A stretch of 64,000 nucleotides of DNA, from contig BFEA01000012.1 of assembly GCA_003427395.1 (NCBI GenBank), positions 4,263,979 through 4,327,978 on the forward strand, in the 5' to 3' direction. Under the pieces are notes generated by a model. It was not told where the DNA came from, did not search any database, and saw nothing but the letters and a program-made list of their open reading frames with translations. Numbering within the stretch: the stretch's first letter is position 1; the number at the start of each line of letters is the position of its first letter. This DNA comes from Chara braunii. Taxonomy: Eukaryota > Streptophyta > Charophyceae > Charales > Characeae. Made by a program: the position numbers and the translations under genes. Below, piece by piece: positions 43,567-54,456 of this stretch.

Positions 43567-43770
43567 CACATTTTAACCCCTGGGACTAACGAAGTGCTGG
43601 CGAAATTTTTTGTTTTTGTTTCATACTAATCCTTTTCATCACATTTTGACCCCTTGGGGGTAGCGAAGTGCTGACAAAATCTTCTCATTTTACTTAGCCT
43701 TTCTTTCTCTTGGCACATTCTTCCCCCTATGGGGGGGAGGGAAATGCTGACGAAATTCCAAAAAAAAAAA
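43567..43770 (+). repeat. Tandem units resembling the CR 120-bp core
   Basis: Three units 70-90 bp apart: CCCCTGGGACTAACGAAGTGCTGGCGAAATTTT, CCCCTTGGGGGTAGCGAAGTGCTGACAAAATC and a third with CCCCCTATGGGG..GAAATGCTGACGAAATTCC (quoted in part; each under CR core layout). They match the CR core GGGAAGCGCTGCCGAAATTT in the AAGTGCTG..GAAAT part. Confidence 0.6.
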
Positions 43771-44563
43771 AAAATCTTCCCGCTTCACAGTTTGTTTATT
43801 TATTTCTTTAATTATTTTAATTATTATTATTATTATTATTATTTTTATCTCAAAATTTTACTGTTTATTTTATTTTCTCCCCCCCTCCCCTCTATGGTTA
43901 CTATTTTTCTTTCGTGATTAGGTCGCTTCTACCCTACGCTAATCACTCAGACCCCGGTTAGGGTTTTCTTAGGGTTTTCTAGAGTTTAGGGTTCTCCTAA
44001 CCCTCTACTCTCCCGCCTCCTCCCGTTGGGCACCCTGGACCCGAGCGAATCTTCTCTCCTCGACCGGATTCGCGCCAACATCTCACGCACGACCCACTGA
44101 TCACTGGGCGAGCCGACCCACGACTACCCACTCCACTCTCTCGGTCCCCTCCCTCTCACCAGTGGTCCCTTGTCCCCATACCACAACCCATCTCTCCCCC
44201 CACCTCCCACCATGTCTACCTTTGTTCCTCCACCGCCACGGACAGGGCTACAACTGAGGAGATCCCCGCGACGCAGTCCACATCCCAGGTCAGCGCGCAA
44301 CCAGCGGCTCATGGTTAGGCCCATGCGGACACCGTGGACATCATGCCGTCCTTGTAGTGATCCAATCGCAACTTAGTATGCTTGGCCCATTGCGCTTGGC
44401 CTTGACGTCAACCGCCTCAAAGGCTCTCCCCATCGCTCCACCCCCCCCATTCTAACACCCCATTCCCTACCGGCTGACCGAATGGTTCCCCACGACTCCG
44501 GCGAAACAGACATGGTGGTTCTCCCTTCCCTGCGGCTCAGGCCCAACACTGCCCCTCAGCCGT
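43771..44563. other. Unassigned region with telobox cluster
   Basis: TTATTATT tract (43818-43850), then TTAGGGTTT-type motifs at 43958-43966, 43969-43977 and 43985-43991. Downstream a Met in good context (44212, CCACCATGTC) opens a Pro/Arg-rich frame of about 55 codons with no domain. A promoter of a lost gene is possible but unproven. Confidence 0.4.
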
Positions 44564-45015
44564 TGTCGAGCGCATCGACCCCCGCCTTTTTTTGCAAAAG
44601 AGCGGGAGCCCTCCCGACCGTGTCATGCAGGAGTTAAACAAAAATTAAACAAGAGACAACTCGGGGACGCCGCATAATTAACACTGCGAACCGCAGAGAC
44701 GGGTGTGGTCGCATTGTCCTTTCGCTGCTTTAGCCAGATGCACCTGCTGTACATCCCGCCGTCCCCTACGACAGGATAGGTTCCCGCGAGTCATAAGCTT
44801 GCTTCCCTTAGGGGTTATCACCACTCTTAGGGGCGTCTCCTTACCGAGCTACCGACCCACGTGTGAAAATTTTCACATACAGTTGCAGAGGTGGGTAAGC
44901 GGAGGGCGTTTGCTCGCTCACTATAGTATAGGGACGCGCAGTTAAAACGCCTATTGAATTCGTACGCCGTCCGTTCCTTAAGGCGCTGATCTCCTAATTA
45001 CGAAGCATAGGCCGA
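44564..45015 (-). mobile_element. CR element, diverged right-end fragment (copy F)
   Basis: Begins TGTCGAGCGCATCG. It retains in order GGGAGCCCTCCCGACCGTG, CATGCAGGAGTT, CCCCTACGACAGGATAGG, GGTTATCACC, CCGAGCTACCGACCCACG, TTGCAGAGGTGG and a TATAGGGACGCG block. It is more diverged than copies A-E and is lost after about 45015. Confidence 0.75.
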
Positions 45016-46094
45016 TCGACAAGGATGGTCTTAACCAAACGTGAAACCTCCTTGTCCCTTCAAACACGAGTCAAAAGAAAATTATAACAATTACATATAG
45101 TTATACCAAAAGGAACCATACTTCGTCGATAAGAATGTATATCCCATCTGCAATGATAATCGAAAAAATCAAAATCATTATTAAATACACAAGATCAAAA
45201 TAAAACTCGACCACTCCGGGTCGAACTCCAAAAAAATCATACAACCGCCAACGAGGAGTTGACTTTCGACAATAATATAAATGCAGCCGACACGGTAGTC
45301 GGACAGCCTTAGTTTTGATTTGATGAGATGCGCTGCCAAAGTTATTCATTCTAACCCACCGCCGATTTAAGACTAGACCCACATACCCGACTTCATACGT
45401 TTCATAATCGTTGACATACTGCTTTGCGGATGATTCTTAGTCAGGTGCATTGCTTGAACTGTTGCATGCCTCTCGCTCTAGGAAGTGGTCTGGGGTACTC
45501 CTCCTCGCCCTAGCACAAGACCCAGATCTTAGAAGTCGGGCCGGCTCCACCGAATCGGCAAAGTACCCCCCCCCATAGAACGGTCCACTCTGGGTCAATA
45601 AGAGGGTCGACTCCTAAAGCAACGAACCCCCGCCCTAGATGCTTTCCTTGAGAGAGAGGATGTATTCACTCTAAGTAACTTTCAATTATTCTTATCTCTC
45701 CTAAGTTTAGGGTAACTTGGACGAAAAGAAGACAGAGGAGACAAAGAATGAGAATCATTTGAACAGGTACAGGCAGATAAGGTAATTCGGGATAAAACTG
45801 GTAATCCTCAGGAAAAGACTATGTCCATTTGATCTTATCTGCTTTATTTGATTCGAATTCGTTTTATGGCGCACACAAAATTGACATTTTTCAAAACAAC
45901 CAACCCTTCTTGGCATGCAGGGAGGTGAGAAGTCAAAAGAAAACACTCCATTTCATTTTCTCAAATAGGCATAATCAATCTCCTTTGCAAGCATCCTTCT
46001 ACCTACCTGCACACACAAAAACAACCACAAACCCAAAAAATCCATCAACTCATACTTCGATATATTTTGACAGGACAATCTCGTTTCGTCTCGT
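45016..46094. other. Unassigned region
   Basis: Several short ORFs on both strands without domains. A run of C at 45567-45574. No RNA gene recognised. Confidence 0.3.
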
Positions 46095-46104
46095 TGTCGG
46101 TGTG

Positions 46105-46120
46105 GATACCCTTACAAGGG
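46105..46120 (+). repeat. CR left-end hairpin (copy C)
   Basis: GATACCCTTACAAGGG, matching 19930-19947; followed by a T-run and TTGCAG. Confidence 0.7.
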
Positions 46121-47048
46121 CACTTGCACTGTTTTTTTGCAGTTGACAGAGAAATGGGTCGATTCATAATTAGTGGGAAGACCCCGCGAGTCGCAAGGGT
46201 TTGCAGACTAAAGATTCGGCGGTAACATCTAGGATTAGAGAGCGTGTGGGCGCGCAGGTTTGAGACACGCGTGACTTTTTTTCTCTTTAATCGCAATGGA
46301 CGACGTGGAGTGGATTCTGATCGACGTGCTTCATTATAACAGTTGTTTGTTTTGATTAAACTGACTAACCTATGAGCGCTCTTTTCTCTGGTTCCGCGTG
46401 GTACGGTGGACGGTCCAGTGAGCATGTGTGGACTTACGCGGAATCTAGATGATGGGACCCGATGGATTCGGTTAGGGAAGGGTGGCCGCGGCACGATAGG
46501 TCGACACGGATTTTCCGGTAGTCTTTTGTGCGAATACGGGCCGGGAAGTGGCATGGGGCGGTTCCTTGGCCCCAAAAGCCGTGGATTACCTCTTTATTAG
46601 GAGATTTGTGCCTATTGGTACCAGGCTTGGACTTAGCCCTATAAGTTACATCATCGGACTGGTACGCAGCAGACGCAGGGATCGAGGCCAACGACATGCA
46701 GTAGAGGAGCAGAGCGCGACGGAAGGGCTTGAGGGGTTGATGGTCTTATAAGACTATCCCCCTTCCCTTTTGCTATCATGTCCCCCCCGCCTTTTGCTAT
46801 CACGGGGGACGAGAGGGGTGTCGTGGTCTTGACCCGACCACCGCCCGTATTTATATATATACATATATATATTATTTCATATTTTTTTTTTTACTATTAT
46901 CATCGCGTTCGTATGTGGACGCGAAAACACAGAGGGGACCCCCACGAGCTGGGGAAATACAGACCCGTGTTTGAATCCGGGCCACATAACTTGGTTGCTG
47001 AGTAAAACCAAATATTCTGAGTCGCCTGTTGACTCGGCGACCCAGGCT

Positions 47049-47140
47049 CTGTCATTCGGGACATCCGTAAAATTGGAACGGTATAGAGAAGATTAGCCTG
47101 GCCCCAGGCGTAGGGTTGACACGTATAAGTTAAAAGTAGG
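47049..47140 (+). ncRNA. U6 snRNA-like relic inside CR copy C
   Basis: Matches U6 from the 5' stem (CATTCGGGACATCCG) through AAAATTGGAACGGTATAGAGAAGATTAGC, CTGGCCCCAGGCG, GGTTGACACGTATAAG. Unlike the 718 copy it keeps the AGC triad and the 3' part up to the TGACACG box. The ACAGAGA box reads ATAGAGA, so splice-site recognition would be impaired. No oligo-T terminator follows. Probable pseudogene (sequence shown in pieces of 20 or fewer in reality: GGAACGGTATAGAGAAGAT is the core). Confidence 0.8.
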
Positions 47141-47149
47141 GGCAGGCAT

Positions 47150-49055
47150 TATGCTATTTTCTCTCCTACGTACCGGTTGTACTATCGACCCTTCCATTTC
47201 GGTGTCGGGATGACCGCTAAGTAGACTGCGTTAAGGAGTTGTGTGCGGAGGGTGACGCCGGGAGCGATACAGAGGGGAGAAGGGAATGACGAGAGCGACG
47301 ACATAGAAGGAACGGATGGAAGATGGGAAGTAAAGCGGGTGAATGAATTCGAGCCGGAATCACGTCCAGATGCGCTCGGAAGAAGGAACGTAAATTGTCG
47401 GGCGTGGTAGAACACTTATCGATCGGCGAAAGGTGGATACAGAGAGGCGAGGAGCAACAGGGTGGCGGCAAAAAGAATCTGAATCCGGACGAAAACTTGC
47501 GCCGGATATATGCACAATGAAAGAAGCAGCTATGGTCGGGGGGGGGGGTTGCCATACCCCGCTCGTGTTCTGGAGGAAAGTAGAAGGAGAGAGAATACTG
47601 GTAGAGGTTCATTAGTAGGGCGAGTCCGAATATGTAGTCGGATTGAGTGGAGAACTAGTGTAGGGAGGGATTGACAGAAAAGGGGGTGCGTGTGAGGTCG
47701 GAGATGGCGACGAAGGGGGAAGAAGCACAAACGATAAGTTGAATGGTTCGGCCAATTCTCGGCCAAATTCAGTAGGGAAGAGTACTAAGCCGGGATTTTC
47801 GGGTGAGGCGAACACGACCATGAAGTCAGTTTCGTGGGAGAGTTAGTAGAAAAAGCGTAGTAGAAAAAGGGATTGCGAGGAAAAGACGAGAGGGAGAGAA
47901 AGAGAGTGAATGAATGGGAGTAGGAATTGGTTACTTTGGCCACCCCTCGCCCGTTTTTGGCAAACAAAGGTTCGTGGTAGGGGTTTTGACGCGTGCCGAA
48001 TCAGATGGCCGCGCCAGAATTTTGATTAAGGTAATGTTTTCAGCGGTATGGGCCGCAGGGGCTGCGCCCGGGTGGGAGGATGTTACAGAGTGATATGAAT
48101 CTTCCCGTGTTTTGGGGGGGGGTTCATCCTCTTTTTACCCACTTTATGAGGGCGACTCGCATCGTACAGTTGAGTTCAAAGAGGAGATTAATACCGGAAG
48201 TGAGAGCACCTCCCCATCCGGCCGGCGAGAGTTGCGTGTGGAGGGGGGGACGTGTCTAAGCGGTGACATACAAATCTGTGCACTGGCGGAAGGTCAGGGC
48301 ACAAGAGTGCTAAGTGACTAAAGTACTGCCCGTATTAACGGGCAAGTGAGCCATAGGATTGACTATCCACAGGCCGATGATACGTGGCTCGTCCAACTGA
48401 GCGGAGTAGCGGGAGGGCAGCTGCAAGGACAGCAGGTTCATCCTTCAGCCGGACTGCAACGATCGCCAGCGAGCAGGGTCACAACAAGTAGACCAGGAAA
48501 GAGCAGGCCCACCTGTTAGCCACACGCCGCCTGTTCTTTCAGCTGCAATAGGGGGGGGACATCCGTATCTGGCCAGTTTTAGGAGAAGATTCATTCGATT
48601 TAAATCCGGTCTGTCAATGGAAGCTACGTAAGGCCGGCCGCACCCACACAGAGAGAAAGAGGGTTGTACACAACCAAACGAGCGGGAGCGGCTGTTAGGT
48701 AGAACTGGTGATGTGGGATGAACCGAAAGACGAGTTGTGAAGTCGTGCTGCAGCATCCGTAAGAAGGCGAGATTCGAGCGTGTCTGCCTGTGCACGGCAA
48801 ATTCATTTTTATATAAATGGAGGGCTAAGGGAGATTTACCTCCCTACCGATAGGGGGACTGACCATGGGATGAAGGACCGGTTAGTCGAAAGGGGGCATG
48901 TGCAGAACGGGAATAGTCAGTAGGGAGAGAGGGAGATTAGATCAGGCCGAATGCCTGATCACACTGGCCACCGAGGCATTTGCCTCTGAAGCAAGTCGAT
49001 GTTACTAAGCTTCTTATGAGACGGTCTGCTATGGGTTTGCTTGCTAACTGTGGCG
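47150..49055. other. CR copy C internal sequence, poorly conserved part
   Basis: Contains runs of G (47539-47547), purine-rich stretches and a GAGGCATTTGCCTC hairpin (48973-48986). Short matches to the corresponding parts of other copies (GAAGATTCATTCGATTT at about 48583). Minus ORFs at 47217-47612 and nearby are Pro/Ser-rich and lack domains. Confidence 0.4.
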
Positions 49056-49180
49056 GACAGTTGTGGGCAGACTGTTGTACGCTACTGCACACAGTTGTAC
49101 GCTGCTATATATTGCTGCGCACGGTTGCCCACTGCTGCGCACTACTGTGGACTGTGGGCCGTTGTTAACCGCCATGAAAT
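49056..49180 (+). repeat. Degenerate ~20-bp tandem repeat (GTTGTACGCTGCT)
   Basis: Five or six imperfect units around CAGTTGTACGCTGCTAT. It yields Cys/Leu-rich ORFs in all three frames (for example 49041-49289), which are repeat translations. Confidence 0.6.
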
Positions 49181-50439
49181 GCGGCTGCTGTGGGTTGAAC
49201 ACGGGCCATTACTATCGCTTTGGCCATACACTGCAGGGGGCGCCCAGGTTGTGGCGATGTGCTGCTATCGCGGACGACATACAGACTGATTGTTGTTGAC
49301 TGTGCGCAACCGTTGACTATTGCAGGCTGTTCCCAACTGACTATAGTTTGTTTTCGGGTTGCTGTTCCGTTGATATGCAGTCCGCTGCTGGTCTCAGTCA
49401 CAATAGGGATTGGGTCTACTACATGCTGCTGTAATGATCTGAGTACAAAGGCTTGGGGTGGCGTGACTATTGGTCTACCGCAGGAGCAGGAGAGTTGCGG
49501 GAGGATGGTTGCTGATTGATTAAGTTGGGGGTTGCGCGGACGACGTGCACGCCGGACATTACGGGCTACGAGTGTTGTGATTCGCTGTGGCCTGCAATAC
49601 ATGCTATTTCGGGGTTGGCTGTGCACAAATGACTGCGGTGTACAGTGCATGAACTGTGGGTGTGTCTGCTGGCTGAGCAAAAATTCTTGTTGTGTGTTAC
49701 ATACTAGCTGCCGCCCATTCGATTGCTGCAAGCTGCTGGGCGCTGCCGTCAGCTATTGCCTACTACTACGACCGACTATACGGCAAGGAATAGGTGAAGG
49801 AGACAGATTGGAACTCAGGGGAGTGATTGGGCTTGAGAAGAGGAGCTAGTACGGCGGGGTGAGGGCTCGTCAGGGGAGTGATTTCGATAACCTGAGTCGG
49901 AGTTTGACCAAGCTGTTACGTCTGGCCATTATTGCGGGGCCCTCAGGTGCTGAAGGTACCAAGACCCTCTCCTGCGAGTCTGAGCGCACACTTCTTGGAT
50001 CTGAGAGTCTAAAACTTTCTCCTTCTGCCTTTCTTACTCTAAGTCTAGTCTGTTGGATCTGAGAGGAAGGCGGCAGGCGAGATTGCAACCCGTTGGACCG
50101 CAGCGAGACTCTGTTGGGAGTCATCCCACCTATTGCGGGAGCTCTGCCGAAACTCAAGAGGAGTTCTGGAGGCAGGGAACTGGCAGGTAACCATTGCTTT
50201 CCCTCTATAAACCCAGGTATAACCCCTATCTGTATCCCCCATTGCATCGCTGACTGAATATATGAAGTGCAGCCCTACCTTATTTTTGGTTTCACCCTCA
50301 GGACACTGGATCAGATTAAGTAAAGGAATGTCTGTTCAACTTCAGTTTCGACTTTGTTGATTGTGTGAAATCAGACTGTTAAAAGAAACTGCATCTGGGA
50401 AAGGCAGGATGAAGGACTGTTTTGGTTGAGGGTTGACTG

Positions 50440-51375
50440 GGCCATCAAGACTGGGAAGTCCCCATAAGTTTGGGGATACCCAGTGCTTTGTTTCTTTTGG
50501 TTTTGATTGAAGTATCAGACCCTTCTAAAAGTTTGGGGGGTCTGATTGCTTTGGAGGTTGGGATGTCCCCATAAGTTTGGGGAGACCTAGTGCTATGGCT
50601 TGCATCGTGGGTCAGGCTGTTCTGTAAGTTCAGGTGGCCTGACTGCTCTGACCTGTGAGGGTTTCACCGTCAAGGCGCTCTATAAGTTTAGGTACCCTGA
50701 GTTGCCTTGCTTCTTGGATTTTCTTAAGTTTCTTTGTTTCTGAACGAGGGGGCCGAGCTGTTTTGTAAGTTCAGGTAGCTCGGTCTCTTCGTGTTTTTTA
50801 CTCTGAAGAAGTAATCTTGGCAAAGGGCAGACCCTTCTGTAAGTTCAGTGGGTCTGACTCAATGCCACACACATGGTGATTCAGAGAGAAATGAAATGGG
50901 CAGAGAGTTGGATTCTTTTGTAAGTTCAGGGGGTCTGGCTCAAAGCCTCCCACACGCTGGAGCCCCATAGTTATAACTTGGCTATATTTTATTATCTTTC
51001 TATCTAAAAACGAGTTAATCAGACTGTTCTATAAGTTTAGATGGTCTGACTATAGCCTATCACAACTGAAAGAAAGTATAACTACGAAGAAGATTGGTGG
51101 TAAGCTGCGGCAGATTGAGCTTAAGGTAGTTCAGTCATATGCAGCCTTAGAAGACAAGGGGAAGACAAATATATATAACCTGGATATCTTAAGCAGTTCA
51201 GGGCGATTAGAATGGTCTAGTCATGCGCCCGAAGAAAAGGAAAGTTGTTGTGTCCTGTGTTTGTGTATACTTTAGCTAAGTTGGACTCATTCCATAAGTT
51301 TGGGTGACCCGACTTTAGGCCTGGCTAAGGTAAGGTTCATTCCATAAGTTTGGGTGTCCTGACCTTATGCCTTAT
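50440..51375 (+). repeat. CR short-hairpin array (copy C, about eleven units)
   Basis: Units keep the loop TAAGTT while both inner and outer arms vary together. Inner pairs include CCA/TGG, CTG/CAG and CTA/TAG. Outer pairs include CTGGG/CCCAG, ATCAGACCC/GGGTCTGAT, GTCAGGC/GCCTGAC, CCGAGCT/AGCTCGG and TCAGAC/GTCTGA. Units are separated by 50-150 bp of non-conserved sequence. Confidence 0.88.
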
Positions 51376-51649
51376 GTAAGCTGGGTATAAGGGATTAAAT
51401 CATTGAAAGGTCATGAACTAATGTTTGTTTAGGTCTACTTCGGCATAGTGAGAATACTTACCTTTGTGGTTTGGCTTGCATGTGATTGAGTGAGACCGCT
51501 ACTTGGTCTGAGTTTCAGTGTGATAGGTAGTTGCATTAGTTGCTCGCCACGTGCTAGAGCCATATGAGTTATTATCCATTCCTGCATTTTCTGTAGTAAC
51601 TTTTTTCACTTAGGTCAATTCTTGCATTTTATGGGATCTTTCCTCATAC

Positions 51650-52230
51650 TTGACTTTGTATAAATCTTGGCAAGCTACTTTCTCTACGGAAAGCGCTGCC
51701 GAAATTTCTACAAATCCAAGGAGTTAGTCAAAATTTTGATTTATTAAAGTTCAACTTGTCTTTTCTTATATCTGACCAAATAAAAATCTGGGAAGTCTCA
51801 TTTTCTAAAGGGAGTGCAGTCCAAATTTTTGTTAATTCAGGGAGTGAAAAGTGGACTTTGAGAAGTCAAAGTTACTTTTAAATTCTGGACTTAGCCTTGT
51901 ATAAATTTTGGAATAACACTTTTCTAGAGGGAGTACTGCCGAAATTTCTGCAAAACTAAGGAGTTAGTTAAATCTTGTCTAAAATTGAACTCAAGTTGTC
52001 TTTTGAAGTTCATATCTGACTTAGTATAAATTTGAAAAGTCTCCCTTTCTAAAGAGAGTGCTGCCCAAATTTTAGTAATTCAGGGAGTTAGACAAAAATT
52101 GGACTTTCCAGAATTAAAGTTTATTTTTATATATTTGGACTCGTTAAAATTTTGGAAAGACACTTTTCCTACGGGAAGCGCTGCCGAAATTTTTAAAGGA
52201 GATTGATTATATTTTGATAGGTGACGATTT
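51650..52230 (+). repeat. CR 120-bp tandem array (copy C, five units)
   Basis: Units near 51660, 51780, 51900, 52020 and 52140. Odd units carry GCGCTGCCGAAATTTCT; even units carry GGGAGTGCAGTCCAAATTTT or GAGTGCTGCCCAAATTTTA with TTAATTCAGGGAGT. The period of about 120 bp with alternating subtypes suggests a 240-bp higher-order unit. Confidence 0.85.
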
Positions 52231-53718
52231 TTTATAGTCCACTCTGTATGGGAAAAATTATGCCACATTACTTCGAGGTATGTTTATATATAGTTAGTTA
52301 GGATGATTTGAATAAGATCACGACATGGAGATTGTCCTCCATGAGCTTATAGGTTCAGCCTGGGGCATTGACCTGTCATGTGTTACAAACCCTGTTGATT
52401 GTTCGATTCAAGATCTGGACTAGATCCAGCTTGATCCCTTGAGAATCATCATCTGTTATCATTGATAACAGGTCGGTTGTCGATTCGTCGGTCTACGACT
52501 CAATTCCAACTCACCCTCCACAATCAACCTAAAAAACTATAGCCCTGGTGATTTCATTGTTTCATTAAGGTTTCACCCGGACTTTATTGAATGACCATTT
52601 AACAAAGGTACTGAGTATTTAATTAAGGTTGGATGGACAGGAGGTTGGGGCTTGCATGGCTAAAGCGAGGGGTATGAGTGCAGAGATTGGTTGGGGTTGA
52701 CACCGTGTAGTGCGTGGACTGTTGTTCAACTCTCTGATGTGATTACAGGTATGTGCTGTGGCTTAGATCCTGGATTTGGTTGCCTGCGATCACATATATA
52801 CATATGGTTGTGAGGGACCCCAATGAGACTGTGAGAAGTGAATGTCACATACCTTTTCTTGTATATATGTATACATGGGTGTATCTGGGATGAATGTTTG
52901 CATGGGCTAAGGGACCCCGTACTAAAAGCCTACTCAGAGGTTAAAACTAAGAGGCATAGGGAAGGCCCCTCCTTTTATTTGTTTTGCTTGTTGGGGGTTT
53001 TCTTAGTCGGACATTGGTCCTGGGCCGAGATTCAAGGTTCTTGTCCAGGACATCCCAAGCCCTAGGCTCAGCAGGGGAGCGATTCCCCCTCGCGCAGAGC
53101 CTATTTGCATTGCCTGTCAAGACACCCCACCCTGAAGGCGAAAATATCGTGAGGGCCGAACGACATGTCCTTCAGCCATTCAATATCGTGTGGGGTGACC
53201 CCTCACGATACATTCCTTCAGCCATTCAATATCGCGAGGCTGGAGCCGTGATTACCATATATGACCGACATCGTTGGTTAATATGAGACTGGTCTGCAGC
53301 CGTGCGACTTTATATAAGAATCCCGCGCGTGATGTTTCGTCACCCTAGCGTCTAAAAGTTACGGGATCAAAGGGGCCCGCACATACGCGCGAACGTTTGA
53401 GATTACTACAGGCTCCTGGCGCCGCCCGAAAAGGGGAGGGTACCCCAAGGCTTTGTTTTCTTTTGGGATAAAGGGAACCTTCGGTCTATTTGTGTTTTTT
53501 AAGATTTATAATTGGACGTTGTAGTCCGTGGCAGCCGTCAAAGTCAACCCCGTTGACCTCTCTCCAGGCCTGTAGTGGGGCTCATCTCCGGGGCAGGAAG
53601 AAATGACTGCCACCACAGGTATGGACCTGTGTATCACCCACTCTGCGCAGAATGCAGAAGAGGGTGCGCTTGGCGGTTGTCCAGCGTCGAGAGATTAACC
53701 CTCAGGGCGTGTGTCAGC

Positions 53719-53734
53719 CGACACTTGAGTGTCG
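53719..53734. promoter_or_regulatory. CR 16-nt inverted repeat (copy C)
   Basis: CGACACTTGAGTGTCG: same layout as copies A/B/D but with the outer pair changed from T/A to C/G. Confidence 0.65.
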
Positions 53735-53857
53735 AACGCGACCCTCGAGATTAACGAGAATCGCGCAAGTATGGGTACTACATGGTTCGCCATCATTGCG
53801 ACCGCTTGTGTACGATTGCATTGCGAGTCGATATGAGTTAACCCTGCGTCCGCGCGG

Positions 53858-53864
53858 TTTTATA
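53858..53864 (-). promoter_or_regulatory. CR TATA box (copy C)
   Basis: The minus strand reads TATAAAA flanked by GCGCGAGACTTTG and CCGCGCGGACG. Confidence 0.55.
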
Positions 53865-54456
53865 CAAAGTCTCGCGCGCGACGCCTATCCGATTTCCGCA
53901 TCAGAAAGTTATGGGTTGGCTTCTAAGGAGCTAGGAGCGTTGTCGCGTTGTTTGTGTTGTGTCGTTTCGTGTGTGTGTGTGTATTTTTATTTTCGCATTC
54001 GTAGAGTGGTATATGCGTGGTGTGTGGAATACGTCCTAGTCGACCGACGGCAAGTCGCGCTTAGGACCTTAACCCCCAAGATGCCGGTTCGCGGGCGGGT
54101 CCGATAGAGGCGTATTACCGCGCGTACCCCCTATACTACAGCGAACGAGAAACGCCCTCGGCTGGTCCACCTCTGCGATTGCAACTGAACAACTTTCGTA
54201 TTGTGGACTGGTAGCTCAACGGGGATACGCCCACCGAAGGGAGGTGACAACTCCTGTAAGGTGGAGGTAAGTCGTGCCTCGCGTAGGCCTTGTCCTGTCG
54301 TAGGGGCTCGCGAGAGGTATGACTTGCACACTCGGCCGGAGCAGCTTGCGGAAGCTCCATGTATATTTACAAGGAGGGTGCAATCCAACTCCTGCGTGAC
54401 GCGGACGGGAGGGTCCCGTGCTGCCCTAGTGCAGTGCCGGTCCGATGCGCTCGACA

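Larger units (their letters stand above)
46095..54456 (+). mobile_element. CR composite element, copy C (most complete)
   Basis: From TGTCGGTGTGG (46095) with the left-end hairpin (46105-46120) to ...GATGCGCTCGACA (54456), about 8.4 kb. In order: left end; AT-rich block (46845-46890); U6-like relic (47049-47140); GCGCTCGGAAG region; degenerate TGC-rich repeats (49060-49180); GCGGGGCCCTC block (49935); short-hairpin array (50440-51375); 120-bp array (51650-52230); AT-rich middle; inverted repeat (53719-53734); TATA on the minus strand (53864-53858); and the conserved GC-rich terminus. Both ends show TGTCG/CGACA. No ORF is conserved with other copies. It may be a non-autonomous LTR element, a giant LTR or another class. 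Confidence 0.7.

Noticed and set aside
46960-47000. tRNA-like T-arm (GTTTGAATCC with flanking CCCG/CGGG)
   Set aside because: A B-box-like stretch is present but no acceptor stem, D-arm or anticodon arm could be built around it.
49041-49299. Cys/Leu-rich small ORFs
   Set aside because: All three frames are open because of a degenerate 20-bp tandem repeat; no sign of selection for one frame.
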